DNA from: Acidimicrobiales bacterium
GTDB lineage: Bacteria; Actinomycetota; Acidimicrobiia; Acidimicrobiales; UBA8190
Length of the DNA: 36,038 bases
Direction of reading: 5' to 3'
Assembly (NCBI GenBank): GCA_035531755.1
Contig: DATKSK010000074.1
Span: 1 to 36,038, forward strand
Made by a program: the position numbers and the translations under genes. The notes below the pieces were generated by a model. The model was not told the origin of the DNA, ran no database searches, and saw only the letters and a list, made by a program, of their open reading frames with translations. The stretch's first letter is position 1. Each line of letters opens with the position of its first letter. Positions 18,436-26,754 of the stretch are shown here, piece by piece.

Positions 18436-18479
18436 GGGGGGTGGTGTGCGGGGGGTGGGGGTGGTGTGCGGGGGTGGTG
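18436..18479. repeat. G-rich ~20-bp direct repeat next to the bldD-like stop
   Basis: GGTGGTGTGCGGGG recurs at about 18440 and 18460, with a shorter GGTGGTGT at 18473. The array ends immediately at the stop codon of the BldD-like gene (18480-18482). On the plus strand it contains five or more runs of four or more G and could form a G-quadruplex. Confidence 0.75.
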
Positions 18480-19073
18480 TCAGGAGGTGACGCGCAGGCC
18501 GAGCTCGTCGAGGCGACGGCTCATGGCGTCGGGCGTCACCCCGAAGAGGCAGGCGATGGCCCGCAGGTCCTCGGCACGGATCGTGATCATCCGCCCGTTG
18601 AAGTCCTGGCGCTGCACCTGGATCATCGACAGGAAGCGCCGCAGCAGGTCGCGCTCGGGGCCGCTGACCGAGTTGAGCTTGGTCAGGTCGATGGTGACCT
18701 TGTCGTGGCCGTCCCACGGCCGCAGCTGGCGCCGGGCCCGTCCCGGGCTGTTGTCGCCGGCGTTGCCGTTGCCCTCACCGTTGGGGCCCCAGCGGGTGGC
18801 GTCGTCGTCCTGGGGCAGGAGCTGGTCGACGGGCACGTCGTAGAGCTTGGCCAGCCGCTGCAGCCTCGGCACCGAGATGGCACGCTCGCCGCGCTCGTAG
18901 GCGCCGAGCACCGACGCCTTGAACTCCTGGTCCGACATCGCCTCGACGGCCTGGAGCGAGAGCCGCATCTGCTTGCGCACGGCGCGCAGGCGGGAGCCGA
19001 CGGCGCGTGCGTAGGCCGCCCGCGCAGACTCTTCCTGCTCGTCCTCTTCGGGCAACACCGTGTTCATGACCAT
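18480..19073 (-). CDS. BldD-like transcriptional regulator with a c-di-GMP-type signature
   Basis: About 197 residues. The N-terminal XRE helix-turn-helix covers about residues 24-87 (SRLRAVRKQMRLSLQAVEAM ... YERGERAISVPRLQRLAKLY). A Gly/Asn-rich linker and a BldD-type C-terminal domain follow. That domain contains RQD-FNGRMITI-RAED (Arg155, Asp157, Arg166, Asp169), fitting the RxD-x8-RxxD signature through which Streptomyces BldD binds tetrameric c-di-GMP. Starts at 19073 (MVMNTVLPEED, GAGG upstream) or 19067 are both possible. A BldD-box-like palindrome lies ~130 nt upstream, suggesting autoregulation. It is probably the actinobacterial developmental/global regulator or a close paralogue, but its regulon here is unknown. 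Confidence 0.85.
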   Translation of the reverse strand: MVMNTVLPEEDEQEESARAAYARAVGSRLRAVRKQMRLSLQAVEAMSDQEFKASVLGAYERGERAISVPRLQRLAKLYDVPVDQLLPQDDDATRWGPNGEGNGNAGDNSPGRARRQLRPWDGHDKVTIDLTKLNSVSGPERDLLRRFLSMIQVQRQDFNGRMITIRAEDLRAIACLFGVTPDAMSRRLDELGLRVTS

Positions 19074-19199
19074 CAAGATCCTCGCTGCGCTCGTTCCCGT
19101 GCTTCCTGACGGCCCCCGTGCGAATCCCGCGAGAGCATCACAACCGTGCCTCACCCACCGCCCCGCTGGCACCCACGCGGATATTCCTTGTCAGTCTCG

Positions 19200-19214
19200 C
19201 TCACTCAGCGTGGT
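19200..19214. promoter_or_regulatory. BldD-box-like palindrome upstream of the bldD-like gene
   Basis: CTCACTCAGCGTGGT matches the published BldD consensus nTnACnCnGnGTnAn at seven of eight fixed positions (the last A is G). It lies between the rsmE stop (19230) and the bldD-like start (19073), as expected for an autoregulatory site. Confidence 0.5.
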
Positions 19215-19229
19215 GATTGCAAGAACCGT

Positions 19230-20087
19230 CTACGTGTCGGGTGCTCCGGGCCCCCCGGGGGGAGAGCCTCCGGAAGGCCCCACGAGCCCCTGCCGGAGGG
19301 CGCAAAGCAGCAGGCCAACGGCCACGGTAGCCGTCTCGGCCCGCAGGACTCCGGGGCCGAGGCCCACGAGCGGCCGCCCGGCGGCGGTCTCGGAGGCTTC
19401 CCAGCCGCCCTCGGGGCCGACCGCCACGGCGGGCGCTCGCATGCTCGGAGGATCCCCTCCGGGGTGGGCCAGGGCCAACGGGACCGGCGCCAGCAGGCTC
19501 CCGAGCTCGTCGAGGCTGACCACGCCGTCGACCTCGGGGAGCCACGCCCGGCGGCTCTGGGCGGCGGCTTCGTGCGCCACGCGCCGCAACCGGTCCACCG
19601 CCCGCGCGGCGCGGTCGCCCTCCCACCGCACCACGGACCGGGCCGAGCGAAGCACGACGATCCTGTCCACACCGGCCTCCGTGAGCTTCTGCACCGCCCA
19701 CTCCGGGCGCTCCCCCTTCACGGGCACGAACGCCACCGTGACCTCGGGCGCCGGGCGGGCCGTGGCCACGACGGGCCCGTCGGCCTCGAGGACCGCCACG
19801 GAGCGGTCGCCTGCCGCCGCGCCCGCGAGCACGCACGGCCGCCACCGGCCCCTGCCGTCCGACGCCACCACGATTTCGCCCGGCCGCAGCCGAAGGACCT
19901 GGAGGAGATGGTGCCCGTCGCCGGGAGCGACCTCCGGGGCGTCGAGGTCCTGGACGAACACCTGGGCGGCGGCACCCAGCGTGGCCGGCAGGGGCGCTCC
20001 GCTCGCGGCCGGCGGGGGCCCGCCGGGGGGAACCGTGCCGGCGCGGGTGTCGTCGGCGCCCACGGCGCGGGTGTCGTCGGCGCCCAC
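19230..20087 (-). CDS. rsmE: 16S rRNA (uracil1498-N3)-methyltransferase
   Basis: SPOUT-class methyltransferase modifying U1498 of 16S rRNA. It shows VPVKGERPEWAVQKLTEAG, HEAAAQSRRAWLPEV, VGPEGGW and the SAM-binding knot LGPGVLRAETATVAVGL, with a PUA-like N-terminal domain starting near QVFVQDL. At 285 residues it is longer than usual (~245) because of a low-complexity leader that begins with an exact duplication, GADDTRAV GADDTRAG. Both copies carry a GTG (20087 and 20063), so either could be the start. Neither has a clear ribosome binding site. It starts 14 nt after dnaJ. Confidence 0.92.
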   Translation of the reverse strand: MGADDTRAVGADDTRAGTVPPGGPPPAASGAPLPATLGAAAQVFVQDLDAPEVAPGDGHHLLQVLRLRPGEIVVASDGRGRWRPCVLAGAAAGDRSVAVLEADGPVVATARPAPEVTVAFVPVKGERPEWAVQKLTEAGVDRIVVLRSARSVVRWEGDRAARAVDRLRRVAHEAAAQSRRAWLPEVDGVVSLDELGSLLAPVPLALAHPGGDPPSMRAPAVAVGPEGGWEASETAAGRPLVGLGPGVLRAETATVAVGLLLCALRQGLVGPSGGSPPGGPGAPDT

Positions 20088-20088
20088 G
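20041..20088. repeat. Perfect 24-bp tandem duplication at the rsmE start
   Basis: Two identical units, 20041-20064 and 20065-20088 (core CGGGTGTCGTCGGCGCCCAC), plus six more matching bases. Each contains one possible rsmE GTG start, so the start codon itself has been duplicated. Confidence 0.95.
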
Positions 20089-20101
20089 GCGCGGCGGCCG
20101 A

Positions 20102-21214
20102 TCAGCCGAAGGCGGAGCGCAGGCGGGCCATGAGGCCCTCGTCGGGGGGCCCGACCTCCTCCCCCGCCTCCGCCGCGAACTGGCGGAGGAGCTCCTCCTG
20201 CGTCTTCGTCAGCTTCGTCGGGGTGTCCACCACCACCTGGACCACGAGGTCACCGCGGCCGCGGCCGCGTACGTGGGGCACGCCGCGGCCGCGCAACCGG
20301 ATGACGTGGCCCGTCTGCGTCGCGGGGGCGATGGCGAGCTCCTCGGTGCCGTCGAGGGTCTCGAACGACGGCGTGGCGCCCAGGGCGGCCTGCGCCATGG
20401 AGACGTGCAGCTCCGCATGCAGGTCGTCACCGCTGCGGACGAAGCGTTCGTCGGGCTGCACCGACAGGTGGACGTAGAGGTCGCCCGGTGGTCCACCGCG
20501 CGGGCCCGCGGGCCCGCGGCCGGACAGGCGCAGGGTGGAGCCGTGGTCGACGCCGGCGGGGACGTCGATGGTGAGCGTCCGCTCCTCGGCCACGCGCCCG
20601 TCGCCGCGGCAGTCGGGGCACGGGCTCGAGATCACCTCGCCCGTGCCGCCGCAGCGGCGGCACGGCACGGCCGTCACCACCTGGCCGAGGATGGACTGGC
20701 GGACCCGGCGCAGCTCGCCGGAGCCCTGGCACTCGGGGCAGCTCGTGGCGGTGGTCCCCGTCCGCGCCCCGTGCCCGTCGCAGGTGGCGCAGGCCGCCAG
20801 GGTGTTGAGCGTGAGCTGGCGCTTGGCGCCGAACACCGCCTCCCGGAAGTCGAGCTCGACCACGAGCTCGGCGTCGTCGCCGCGGACGGGCCCGCCCCGG
20901 CGCCGGGGGCCGCCGGCCGCCCCGCCGAAGAAGGCGTCGAAGAGGTCGCCCAGGCCGCCGCCGAACATGTCGCCCGCTCCGGGGACGGGGCCGTCGACAC
21001 CGTCGGGGCCGAAGCGGTCGTAGCGCGCCCGGCGCTCGGGGTCGCGCAGCACCTCGTAGGCGCGGGTCACCTCCTTGAAGCGCGCCTCGGCGACGGCGTC
21101 GCCGCCGGTGCGGTCGGGGTGCAGCTCGCGAGCCTTGCGCCGGTAGGCGCGCTTGATCTCGTCCTCGGTCGCCTGCGGGCCCACCTCGAGAAGCGCGTAG
21201 AAGTCAGCGGCCAC
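20102..21214 (-). CDS. dnaJ: Chaperone DnaJ (Hsp40)
   Basis: DnaK co-chaperone. From GTG 21214 the protein is 370 residues. The J domain has HPD at 32-34, followed by a Gly/Phe-rich region (DMFGGGLGDLFDAFFGG). Four zinc-finger repeats CATCDGHG, CPECQGSG, CRRCGGTG and CPDCRGDG precede the C-terminal substrate domains. The start overlaps the end of hrcA by 11 nt, so the two are one heat-shock operon. No dnaK or grpE is present here; the hrcA-dnaJ pairing without dnaK is common in actinobacteria (the DnaJ2 arrangement). Confidence 0.95.
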   Translation of the reverse strand: MAADFYALLEVGPQATEDEIKRAYRRKARELHPDRTGGDAVAEARFKEVTRAYEVLRDPERRARYDRFGPDGVDGPVPGAGDMFGGGLGDLFDAFFGGAAGGPRRRGGPVRGDDAELVVELDFREAVFGAKRQLTLNTLAACATCDGHGARTGTTATSCPECQGSGELRRVRQSILGQVVTAVPCRRCGGTGEVISSPCPDCRGDGRVAEERTLTIDVPAGVDHGSTLRLSGRGPAGPRGGPPGDLYVHLSVQPDERFVRSGDDLHAELHVSMAQAALGATPSFETLDGTEELAIAPATQTGHVIRLRGRGVPHVRGRGRGDLVVQVVVDTPTKLTKTQEELLRQFAAEAGEEVGPPDEGLMARLRSAFG

Positions 21215-22463
21215 GGGCGGGCCCTTCGCCTCGCTTGGCCCGACGCCCCGGCGCGCCGGCGTGTCCCGTCGACGACCGGCCGCTGTCGCCGCGCCCCGAC
21301 GGGGCGCCGGCGAGGTGCTCGCCCAGCTGCCGGCCGACCACCTGCACCGCCGCCAGAGCCCGCGGGTAGTGCATGCGCGTGGGGCCGACCACGCCGATGG
21401 TCCCGGCCAGCTCGCCGTCGATCGACACCGGCGCCACCACCAGCGCGCAGGCCGCCAGGGGCTCGAAGCCGTGCTCGGCGCCGATGGCCACCGACAGCCC
21501 CCGGTCGAGGATGTCCTCGATGAGCTCCACCACCACGAGCTGCTGCTCGAGGATGGAGAGGACCGAGCGCACCGTCTCCACGGCGTCGAAGGCCGACGCC
21601 ATGCGCGACGACCCGCCCACGAAGACGTGCTCGGGCTCGTCGGTGGCACCGAGCTCCCCCAGCGCGTCGACGCCGCAGCGGACGATGGCGTCGAGCGCGG
21701 CGTCACCGACGTCGGGCACCGGGCCCGGGGCGGCGAGCGTCCCGCCGCGCAGGTGGGCGGTCAGATGGGCGGCCGCGCCCGCCAGCGCGTCGTCACCGGT
21801 GTCGCCGGGCAGGTCGACGCTGCGCTTCTCCACGGCGCCGTCGGAGAGCACGACCACCAGCAGGGCGACGCGCGGCGACAGCCCCACGAGCTGCACCGAC
21901 CGGACGGTGGCCGACTCGTGGCTGGGGCCGACCACCACGGCCGCGTAGTCGGTGAGGTCGGCGAGCAGGCCGCTCGTCCGGCCGAGGAGCTCCTCGACCT
22001 CGCCGTGGACGTGGGTGAAGAAGTTGCGGACCTCCTGGCGCTGGTTCGGCCCGAGGGTGCCCGGCCGCCCCAGGTGGTCGACGAAGAAGCGGTACCCCTT
22101 GTCGGTGGGGATGCGGCCGGCGCTCGTGTGGGGCTGCACGAGGTAGCCGTCGCGCTCGAGCGCCGCCATCTCGCTGCGGACCGTGGCCGACGACACCTCC
22201 ACGCCCGGCGTGCCGGTGATGTGGGCCGACCCCACGGGCTGCGCGGTCTCGATGTACTCCGAGACCACGGCCTTCAAGATGGCGGCCTTGCGGTGGTCGA
22301 GCCCGGGATCGACGGCGCCGGTCGACTCCCCGGCCGGCGGCGTGCGCCCGGCGGGCCCACCCCCCCGCGTCGGGCGCGGCGGGGCCGTGCGGCCCCGGGC
22401 GTGCGCCGGTGCCGGGGTCGCCTGCTCTGCGCGCTCGGGGCGCGTCGCCCGTTTGCTGCCCAT
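21204..22463 (-). CDS. hrcA: Heat-inducible transcription repressor HrcA
   Basis: Repressor of class I heat-shock genes that binds CIRCE. After a ~50-residue basic/Pro-rich extension not usual for HrcA, the winged helix follows: KAAILKAVVSEYIETAQPVG, EVSSATVRSEMAALERDGYL, HTSAGRIPTDKGYRFFVD. The GAF-like HrcA core then runs to VVGPTRMHYPRALAAVQVVG. Total 419 residues, against ~340 typical, because of both the N-terminal extension and a disordered C-terminal tail. AGGA precedes ATG 22463, and a CIRCE element lies 8 nt upstream, so it is autoregulated together with dnaJ. Confidence 0.95.
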   Translation of the reverse strand: MGSKRATRPERAEQATPAPAHARGRTAPPRPTRGGGPAGRTPPAGESTGAVDPGLDHRKAAILKAVVSEYIETAQPVGSAHITGTPGVEVSSATVRSEMAALERDGYLVQPHTSAGRIPTDKGYRFFVDHLGRPGTLGPNQRQEVRNFFTHVHGEVEELLGRTSGLLADLTDYAAVVVGPSHESATVRSVQLVGLSPRVALLVVVLSDGAVEKRSVDLPGDTGDDALAGAAAHLTAHLRGGTLAAPGPVPDVGDAALDAIVRCGVDALGELGATDEPEHVFVGGSSRMASAFDAVETVRSVLSILEQQLVVVELIEDILDRGLSVAIGAEHGFEPLAACALVVAPVSIDGELAGTIGVVGPTRMHYPRALAAVQVVGRQLGEHLAGAPSGRGDSGRSSTGHAGAPGRRAKRGEGPARGR

Positions 22464-22470
22464 GGTGGTC

Positions 22471-22497
22471 CTGGCACTCGATTGTACCGAGTGCTAC
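22471..22497 (-). promoter_or_regulatory. CIRCE operator with an embedded -10-like hexamer
   Basis: On the minus strand: GTAGCACTC, spacer GGTACAATC, GAGTGCCAG. The arms match the consensus TTAGCACTC-N9-GAGTGCTAA at 8/9 and 7/9 positions with the exact 9-nt spacer. TACAAT in the spacer resembles a -10 box, which would place RNA polymerase and HrcA in direct competition. It lies directly upstream of hrcA. Confidence 0.92.
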
Positions 22498-22519
22498 CGC
22501 GCGGGCACCGTCCCGGGGC

Positions 22520-24307
22520 TCAGTCCTCGAGCCGGAGGGCCGAGATGAAGGCCTCCTGGGGCACCTCGACCCGCCCGATGGCCTTCATCTTCTTCTTCCC
22601 CTCCTTCTGGCGCTCGAGGAGCTTGCGCTTGCGGGTGATGTCCCCGCCGTAGCACTTGGCCAGGACGTCCTTGCGCTTGGCCTTGACCGTCTCCCGGGCC
22701 ACGACCCGGCCCCCCACGGCGGCCTGGATGGGCACGTCGAACAGCTGGCGCGGGATGAGCTCGCGCAACTTCTCGGTCATGCGCCGTCCGTAGGTGTCGG
22801 CCTGCGAGCGGTGCACCACCGTGGAGAAGGCGTCCACCGGCATGTGGTTGATGAGGAGGTCGACCTTCACGAGGTTGGCGGTGTCGTACCCGTCGGCCTC
22901 GTAGTCGAGGCTGGCGTAGCCCTTGGTCCGGCTCTTCAGCTGGTCGAAGAAGTCCACCACGACTTCGGCCAGGGGGATGCGGTAGATGAGCTCGAGGCGC
23001 TCGGGCGACAGGTACTCCATGCGCACCAGCTCGCCGCGGCGCGTCTGGCACAGGTCCATGACCGTGCCGGTGTACTCCGACGGCACGATCAGCGTCGCCC
23101 GCAGGACGGGCTCGTCGATGTGGTCGAGCTTGCTCGGGTCGGGCATCTCGCTCGGGTTGTCGAACCGCAGGTCGCCGCCGTCGGTCAGGTGCGCCACGTA
23201 CGCCACCGACGGGGCGGTGGCGATGAGCGACAGGTCGAACTCCCGCTCGAGGCGCTCGCGCACGATCTCCATGTGCAACAGGCCCAGGAAGCCGCACCGG
23301 AACCCGAAGCCGAGCGCGCCCGAGGACTCGGGCTCGAAGGTGAAGCTGGAGTCGTTGAGCCGGAGCTTGTCGAGCGCCTCGCGCAGGGCGGGCAGCTCGT
23401 CCCCGTCGATCGGGTAGAGGCCGCAGAACACCATCGGCTTGGGGTCGCGGTAGCCCGCGAGCGGCTCGGCCGCGGGGCGCGCCGCGTCGGTGACGGTCTC
23501 ACCCGAGCGGGCCTGGCCCACGTCCTTGATGCCGGCGATGAGGTACCCGACCTCGCCGGGACCCAGCTCGTCGACGGGCGTGGGGATCGGGGCGCGCACA
23601 CCGATCTCCTCCACCTCCTGGGAGAAGCCGGCCTGCATGTAGCGCACCTTCGACCGGGCCCGCAGCACGCCCTCGGTCACCCGGATCGAGCTCACCACCC
23701 CGCGGTACTGGTCGTAGGACGAGTCGAAGATGAGGGCCCGCAGCGGCATGTCCGGATCGCCCGAGGGGGCCGGCACCCGGGCCACGACGGCGTCGAGCAG
23801 CTCCTCGACCCCCGCCCCCGTCTTGGCGGAGATGCGCACGATCGAGTCCCCCGGGATGCCGAGCACCCGCTCGATCTCCCCGGCGTACTTGTCGGGCTCC
23901 GCCGCGGGCAGGTCGATCTTGTTGAGGGCCGCCACGATCTCGAGGTCGTGCTCGATGGCCTGGTAGCACGTGGCGAGGGTCTGGGCCTGGATCCCCTGCG
24001 AGGCGTCCACCAGGAGCACGGCGCCCTCACACGCGGCCAGGGACCTGCTGACCTCGTAGCCGAAGTCCACGTGGCCGGGGGTGTCGATGAGGTGCAGGAC
24101 GTGGCCCTTGAAGTGGACCCGGACGTTCTGGGCCTTGATCGTGATCCCCCGCTCACGCTCCAGGTCCATGGAGTCGAGGTACTGCTCCCGCATGAGGCGG
24201 GGGTCGACGGCGTGGGTCAGCTCGAGGATGCGGTCCGACAGGGTCGACTTCCCGTGGTCGACGTGGCTGATGATCGAGAAGTTGCGGATACGGTCGCGGC
24301 TCAACAC
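22520..24307 (-). CDS. lepA: Elongation factor 4 (LepA), ribosomal back-translocase
   Basis: Translational GTPase. From GTG 24307 it is 595 residues: G1 [26 protein letters not shown]-like domains, and the LepA-specific C-terminal domain ([37 protein letters not shown]). It diverges from rpsT, with 203 nt between the starts, and lies 57 nt upstream of hrcA in transcription order. Confidence 0.97.
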   Translation of the reverse strand: MLSRDRIRNFSIISHVDHGKSTLSDRILELTHAVDPRLMREQYLDSMDLERERGITIKAQNVRVHFKGHVLHLIDTPGHVDFGYEVSRSLAACEGAVLLVDASQGIQAQTLATCYQAIEHDLEIVAALNKIDLPAAEPDKYAGEIERVLGIPGDSIVRISAKTGAGVEELLDAVVARVPAPSGDPDMPLRALIFDSSYDQYRGVVSSIRVTEGVLRARSKVRYMQAGFSQEVEEIGVRAPIPTPVDELGPGEVGYLIAGIKDVGQARSGETVTDAARPAAEPLAGYRDPKPMVFCGLYPIDGDELPALREALDKLRLNDSSFTFEPESSGALGFGFRCGFLGLLHMEIVRERLEREFDLSLIATAPSVAYVAHLTDGGDLRFDNPSEMPDPSKLDHIDEPVLRATLIVPSEYTGTVMDLCQTRRGELVRMEYLSPERLELIYRIPLAEVVVDFFDQLKSRTKGYASLDYEADGYDTANLVKVDLLINHMPVDAFSTVVHRSQADTYGRRMTEKLRELIPRQLFDVPIQAAVGGRVVARETVKAKRKDVLAKCYGGDITRKRKLLERQKEGKKKMKAIGRVEVPQEAFISALRLED

Positions 24308-24510
24308 GGCACCCGGAGCGTACCGGCGCCGGGATCGGCCCCCGGTCCCCGCCGGCGGTGCCCGCGGCGTCCCCCTGCTACCATCGCGACCCTGGTGGTG
24401 CCGGGTGGCGCCACCGGAGCAGGCCGCACCGGGCCTTTCCGGCCGGCCCTTCCCCACCCCCGATCGACGACGCGCCGCCGGCGGCCCGTCCCGGAGCAGC
24501 CGAGAGCCAC
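24308..24510 (+). promoter_or_regulatory. Divergent lepA/rpsT promoter region and rpsT leader
   Basis: A TACCAT hexamer at 24379-24384 fits a weak -10 for rpsT, leaving a leader of about 120 nt. The leader contains the palindrome GGTGGCGCCACC and a GGGCC...GGCCC pair near the gene. S20 expression is autoregulated in other bacteria, but no specific leader motif could be confirmed. Confidence 0.3.
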
Positions 24511-24777
24511 GTGGCGAACATCAAGAGCCAGATCAAGCGGAACCGCCAGAGCGAACGGCGGCGCCTGCGCAACAAGGCGGTGCGCTCGGAGATGCGCACG
24601 CGCACCAAGACGGCCGTGGTCGCCATGGACTCCGGGGCCGAGGACGCCGACGCCGCCCTGCGGGCCGCCGTCAAGCGCATCGACAAGGCCGCCGCCAACG
24701 GCGTGATCCACAAGAACCAGGCCGCCAACCGCAAGTCGCGCCTCATGCGGCGGGCCGGCGCGGCGGGCGGCGCCTGA
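24511..24777 (+). CDS. rpsT: 30S ribosomal protein S20
   Basis: An 88-residue basic protein from GTG 24511. [20 protein letters not shown] is the S20 start, and [20 protein letters not shown] its C-terminal helix. It is the only plus-strand gene in this block, flanked by lepA and holA as in many bacteria. Its stop is 3 nt from the holA stop. Confidence 0.97.
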   Translation: MANIKSQIKRNRQSERRRLRNKAVRSEMRTRTKTAVVAMDSGAEDADAALRAAVKRIDKAAANGVIHKNQAANRKSRLMRRAGAAGGA

Positions 24778-24791
24778 TCCTCAGGACCGCC
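24766..24791. terminator. Hairpin spanning both convergent stop codons of rpsT and holA
   Basis: GGCGG-CG-CCTGA, loop TCC, TCAGG-A-CCGCC. The inner arms contain the rpsT TGA (24775-24777) and the complement of the holA stop (24781-24783). With two 5-bp stems it is a plausible bidirectional terminator in a 3-nt intergenic gap. No T tract is present. Confidence 0.45.
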
Positions 24792-25848
24792 GGCGCGACG
24801 ACCCCGCCCGGGGCCGGCGGGCCGAGGACTCCCTCCCGGCGCCGAGCCGGCTGAGGCGGCCCACCAGCACCTCGAGCACCGTCTCCTCGGGCAGCGCGCT
24901 GCGGCCCCGCACGTCGAGATCGGCATCGGCGAGCAGCGTCATCGCCCGGCCGATGCCCACCGGGCCCAGCCGGCGCCCCTGTTCGAGCGCCTTCTTCGCC
25001 GGGTACACGCTGCGCGTGCCGAGGCAGGCGGCGGCCGCTTCGGGCGTGGTGACGCCCGCGCCGTCGAGGCGGAGCATGGCCTGGAAGTGGCGGTGCAGCA
25101 CGGCCATCACCTGCAGCGGATGCATCCCGCCCGCGCTGAACAGGCGCCGGAGGGCGACGAGGGCCTCGGCGGTGGTGCCGGCGTCGATGGCGTCGGACAG
25201 GTCCCAGGGCGCCACCGCGCCGGCCTCGCCGAGGAAGGGCTCGAGCCGCTCCACGTCGATCGACGCCCCCTCGCCGTAGGCGGCCGCCAGTGACTCGAGC
25301 ATCCCCCGCAACCGGCTGACGTCGCCGCCCAGGTGCTCCCCGAGGCGCGCCCCCGCCCGGGCGTCGAGCTTGACGGGCCCCTCGTGCAGGCGCTCGACCA
25401 ACCACTGCGTGCGGGCCCGGCCCGTGCCCACGGCGGTGTCGATCACCGTGCCGTGGCGCTCGACCGCCTTCACCAGGCCGGCGGGGATGGTCCCGCCCCC
25501 GGCGACCAGGACGAGGCAGACACCGGGGAGGGCGTCGTCGAGGCAGGCGACGAGGCGGGCCCCGTCGGCGGCGGCCAGGCGCCCGGCGTCGCGCACCACC
25601 ACGATCCGCCGGTCGGTGAGGAACGGCGGCGTGGTGAGCGCGTCGACCACCAGACCGACCTCGAGCTCGTCGGCGCCCGGTCCGCCGTGCTCCTCGACCA
25701 CCATGGCGGGGTCGTTGGCACCCACCAGCGTGGCCAGCAGGTCATGCGCACGCTGGCCCACCAGCGAGGCGTCGTCGCCGCGCACGAGGTACGCCGGCCC
25801 CGGACCGTCCCCGGCCGGGGCGGTGCCCGGCGACGGGGCCGCGCTCAT
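24781..25848 (-). CDS. holA: DNA polymerase III subunit delta
   Basis: Clamp-loader delta subunit that opens the beta sliding clamp. The 355 residues begin MSAAPSPGTAPAGDG, then AYLVRGDDASLVGQRAHDLL, with a TPPFLTDRRIVVVRDAG segment, LGGDVSRLRGMLESLAAAYG, and the C-terminal domain HPLQVMAVLHRHFQAMLRLDG typical of bacterial HolA. Its position beside rpsT is conserved. ATG 25848 overlaps the folP-like TGA as ATGA, indicating coupling. The extreme C-terminus is Arg/Ser-rich. Confidence 0.9.
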   Translation of the reverse strand: MSAAPSPGTAPAGDGPGPAYLVRGDDASLVGQRAHDLLATLVGANDPAMVVEEHGGPGADELEVGLVVDALTTPPFLTDRRIVVVRDAGRLAAADGARLVACLDDALPGVCLVLVAGGGTIPAGLVKAVERHGTVIDTAVGTGRARTQWLVERLHEGPVKLDARAGARLGEHLGGDVSRLRGMLESLAAAYGEGASIDVERLEPFLGEAGAVAPWDLSDAIDAGTTAEALVALRRLFSAGGMHPLQVMAVLHRHFQAMLRLDGAGVTTPEAAAACLGTRSVYPAKKALEQGRRLGPVGIGRAMTLLADADLDVRGRSALPEETVLEVLVGRLSRLGAGRESSARRPRAGSSRRRS

Positions 25849-26675
25849 GGCGCCTCGAGCACGGCCGCCACGGCGTCGCACACGCGCCGCGTCCCGGAGA
25901 CGTCGTGGGCGCGCACGATCCGGCAGCCGAGCGCCACGCCGATGGCCGCCGCCGAGAGCGAGGCCTCTCCCCTGCGGTCGACGGCGAGGTCGAGCGTCAC
26001 GCCCAGGAACGGCTTGTTCGACGCCGACAGCAGCAACGGGTACCCGAGGCCGGCGAGGACGTCGGAGGCGCGCAGCAGCTCCAGCGACTGCGCCGCCGTC
26101 TTGCCGAGGTCGAGCCCGGCGTCGAGGACGACGCGGTCGGCGGCGAGCCCCGCGGCCCGGGCCCGGGCGGCACGGTCCTCGAGGAAGGTGCGCACCGAGG
26201 CCACCACGTCGTCGTAGTGCGGGTCGGGGTCGGCGATGCGCGGCCCGATGCGGATGTGGGTGGCCACGACCGCCGCGCCGGCGGCGGCGGCAGCAGCGAG
26301 GTAGTCCGGGTCGGCGAACCCGCTGATGTCGTTGCCCATGACCGCCCCCGCCGCGTACGACTCGCGCGCCACCGAGGCCCGCCACGTGTCGACCGACACG
26401 GGCACGTCGACCCGGGCGTGCAGGGCGGCGATCGCCGGCACGACGCGGTCGAGCTCCTCGGCCTCGGTGACCTCGGGGCCGGGGCCGGCCTTCACCCCGC
26501 CGACGTCGAGGATGTCGGCACCGGCGGCCACGAGCTCGTCGGCGCGCGCCAGCAGGGCGTCGAGGGCGAACGTGGCGCCCTTGTCGAAGAAGGAGTCGGG
26601 GGTGCGGTTCAAGATGCCCATGACCAGGCTCCGCGTGGCGAGATCGCGAGTTCGGTCGCCGAGCCGGAGGTGCAC
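25845..26675 (-). CDS. FolP2-like dihydropteroate synthase homologue
   Basis: TIM-barrel pterin-binding protein of 276 residues. MGILNRTPDSFFDKGATF corresponds to the DHPS start motif and resembles mycobacterial FolP2 (NRTPDSFYDKGATF). In true DHPS the pABA/sulfonamide loop reads ESTRPG; here the equivalent is DVGGVKAGPG, lacking Ser-Thr-Arg. The second conserved loop is SASNKPFLG and the last motif RAHDVSGTRR. M. tuberculosis FolP2 is reported to lack DHPS activity, so a folate role should not be assumed. It is coupled to holA by ATGA. Confidence 0.82.
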   Translation of the reverse strand: MHLRLGDRTRDLATRSLVMGILNRTPDSFFDKGATFALDALLARADELVAAGADILDVGGVKAGPGPEVTEAEELDRVVPAIAALHARVDVPVSVDTWRASVARESYAAGAVMGNDISGFADPDYLAAAAAAGAAVVATHIRIGPRIADPDPHYDDVVASVRTFLEDRAARARAAGLAADRVVLDAGLDLGKTAAQSLELLRASDVLAGLGYPLLLSASNKPFLGVTLDLAVDRRGEASLSAAAIGVALGCRIVRAHDVSGTRRVCDAVAAVLEAP

Positions 26676-26754
26676 CGCGAGAACCTACACGCGCGGTGGG
26701 CGGCGGCTCCCGGGTGGCGGGGGCGCCACGGGGTCGGCCCCCTCGCCGGGGGGA

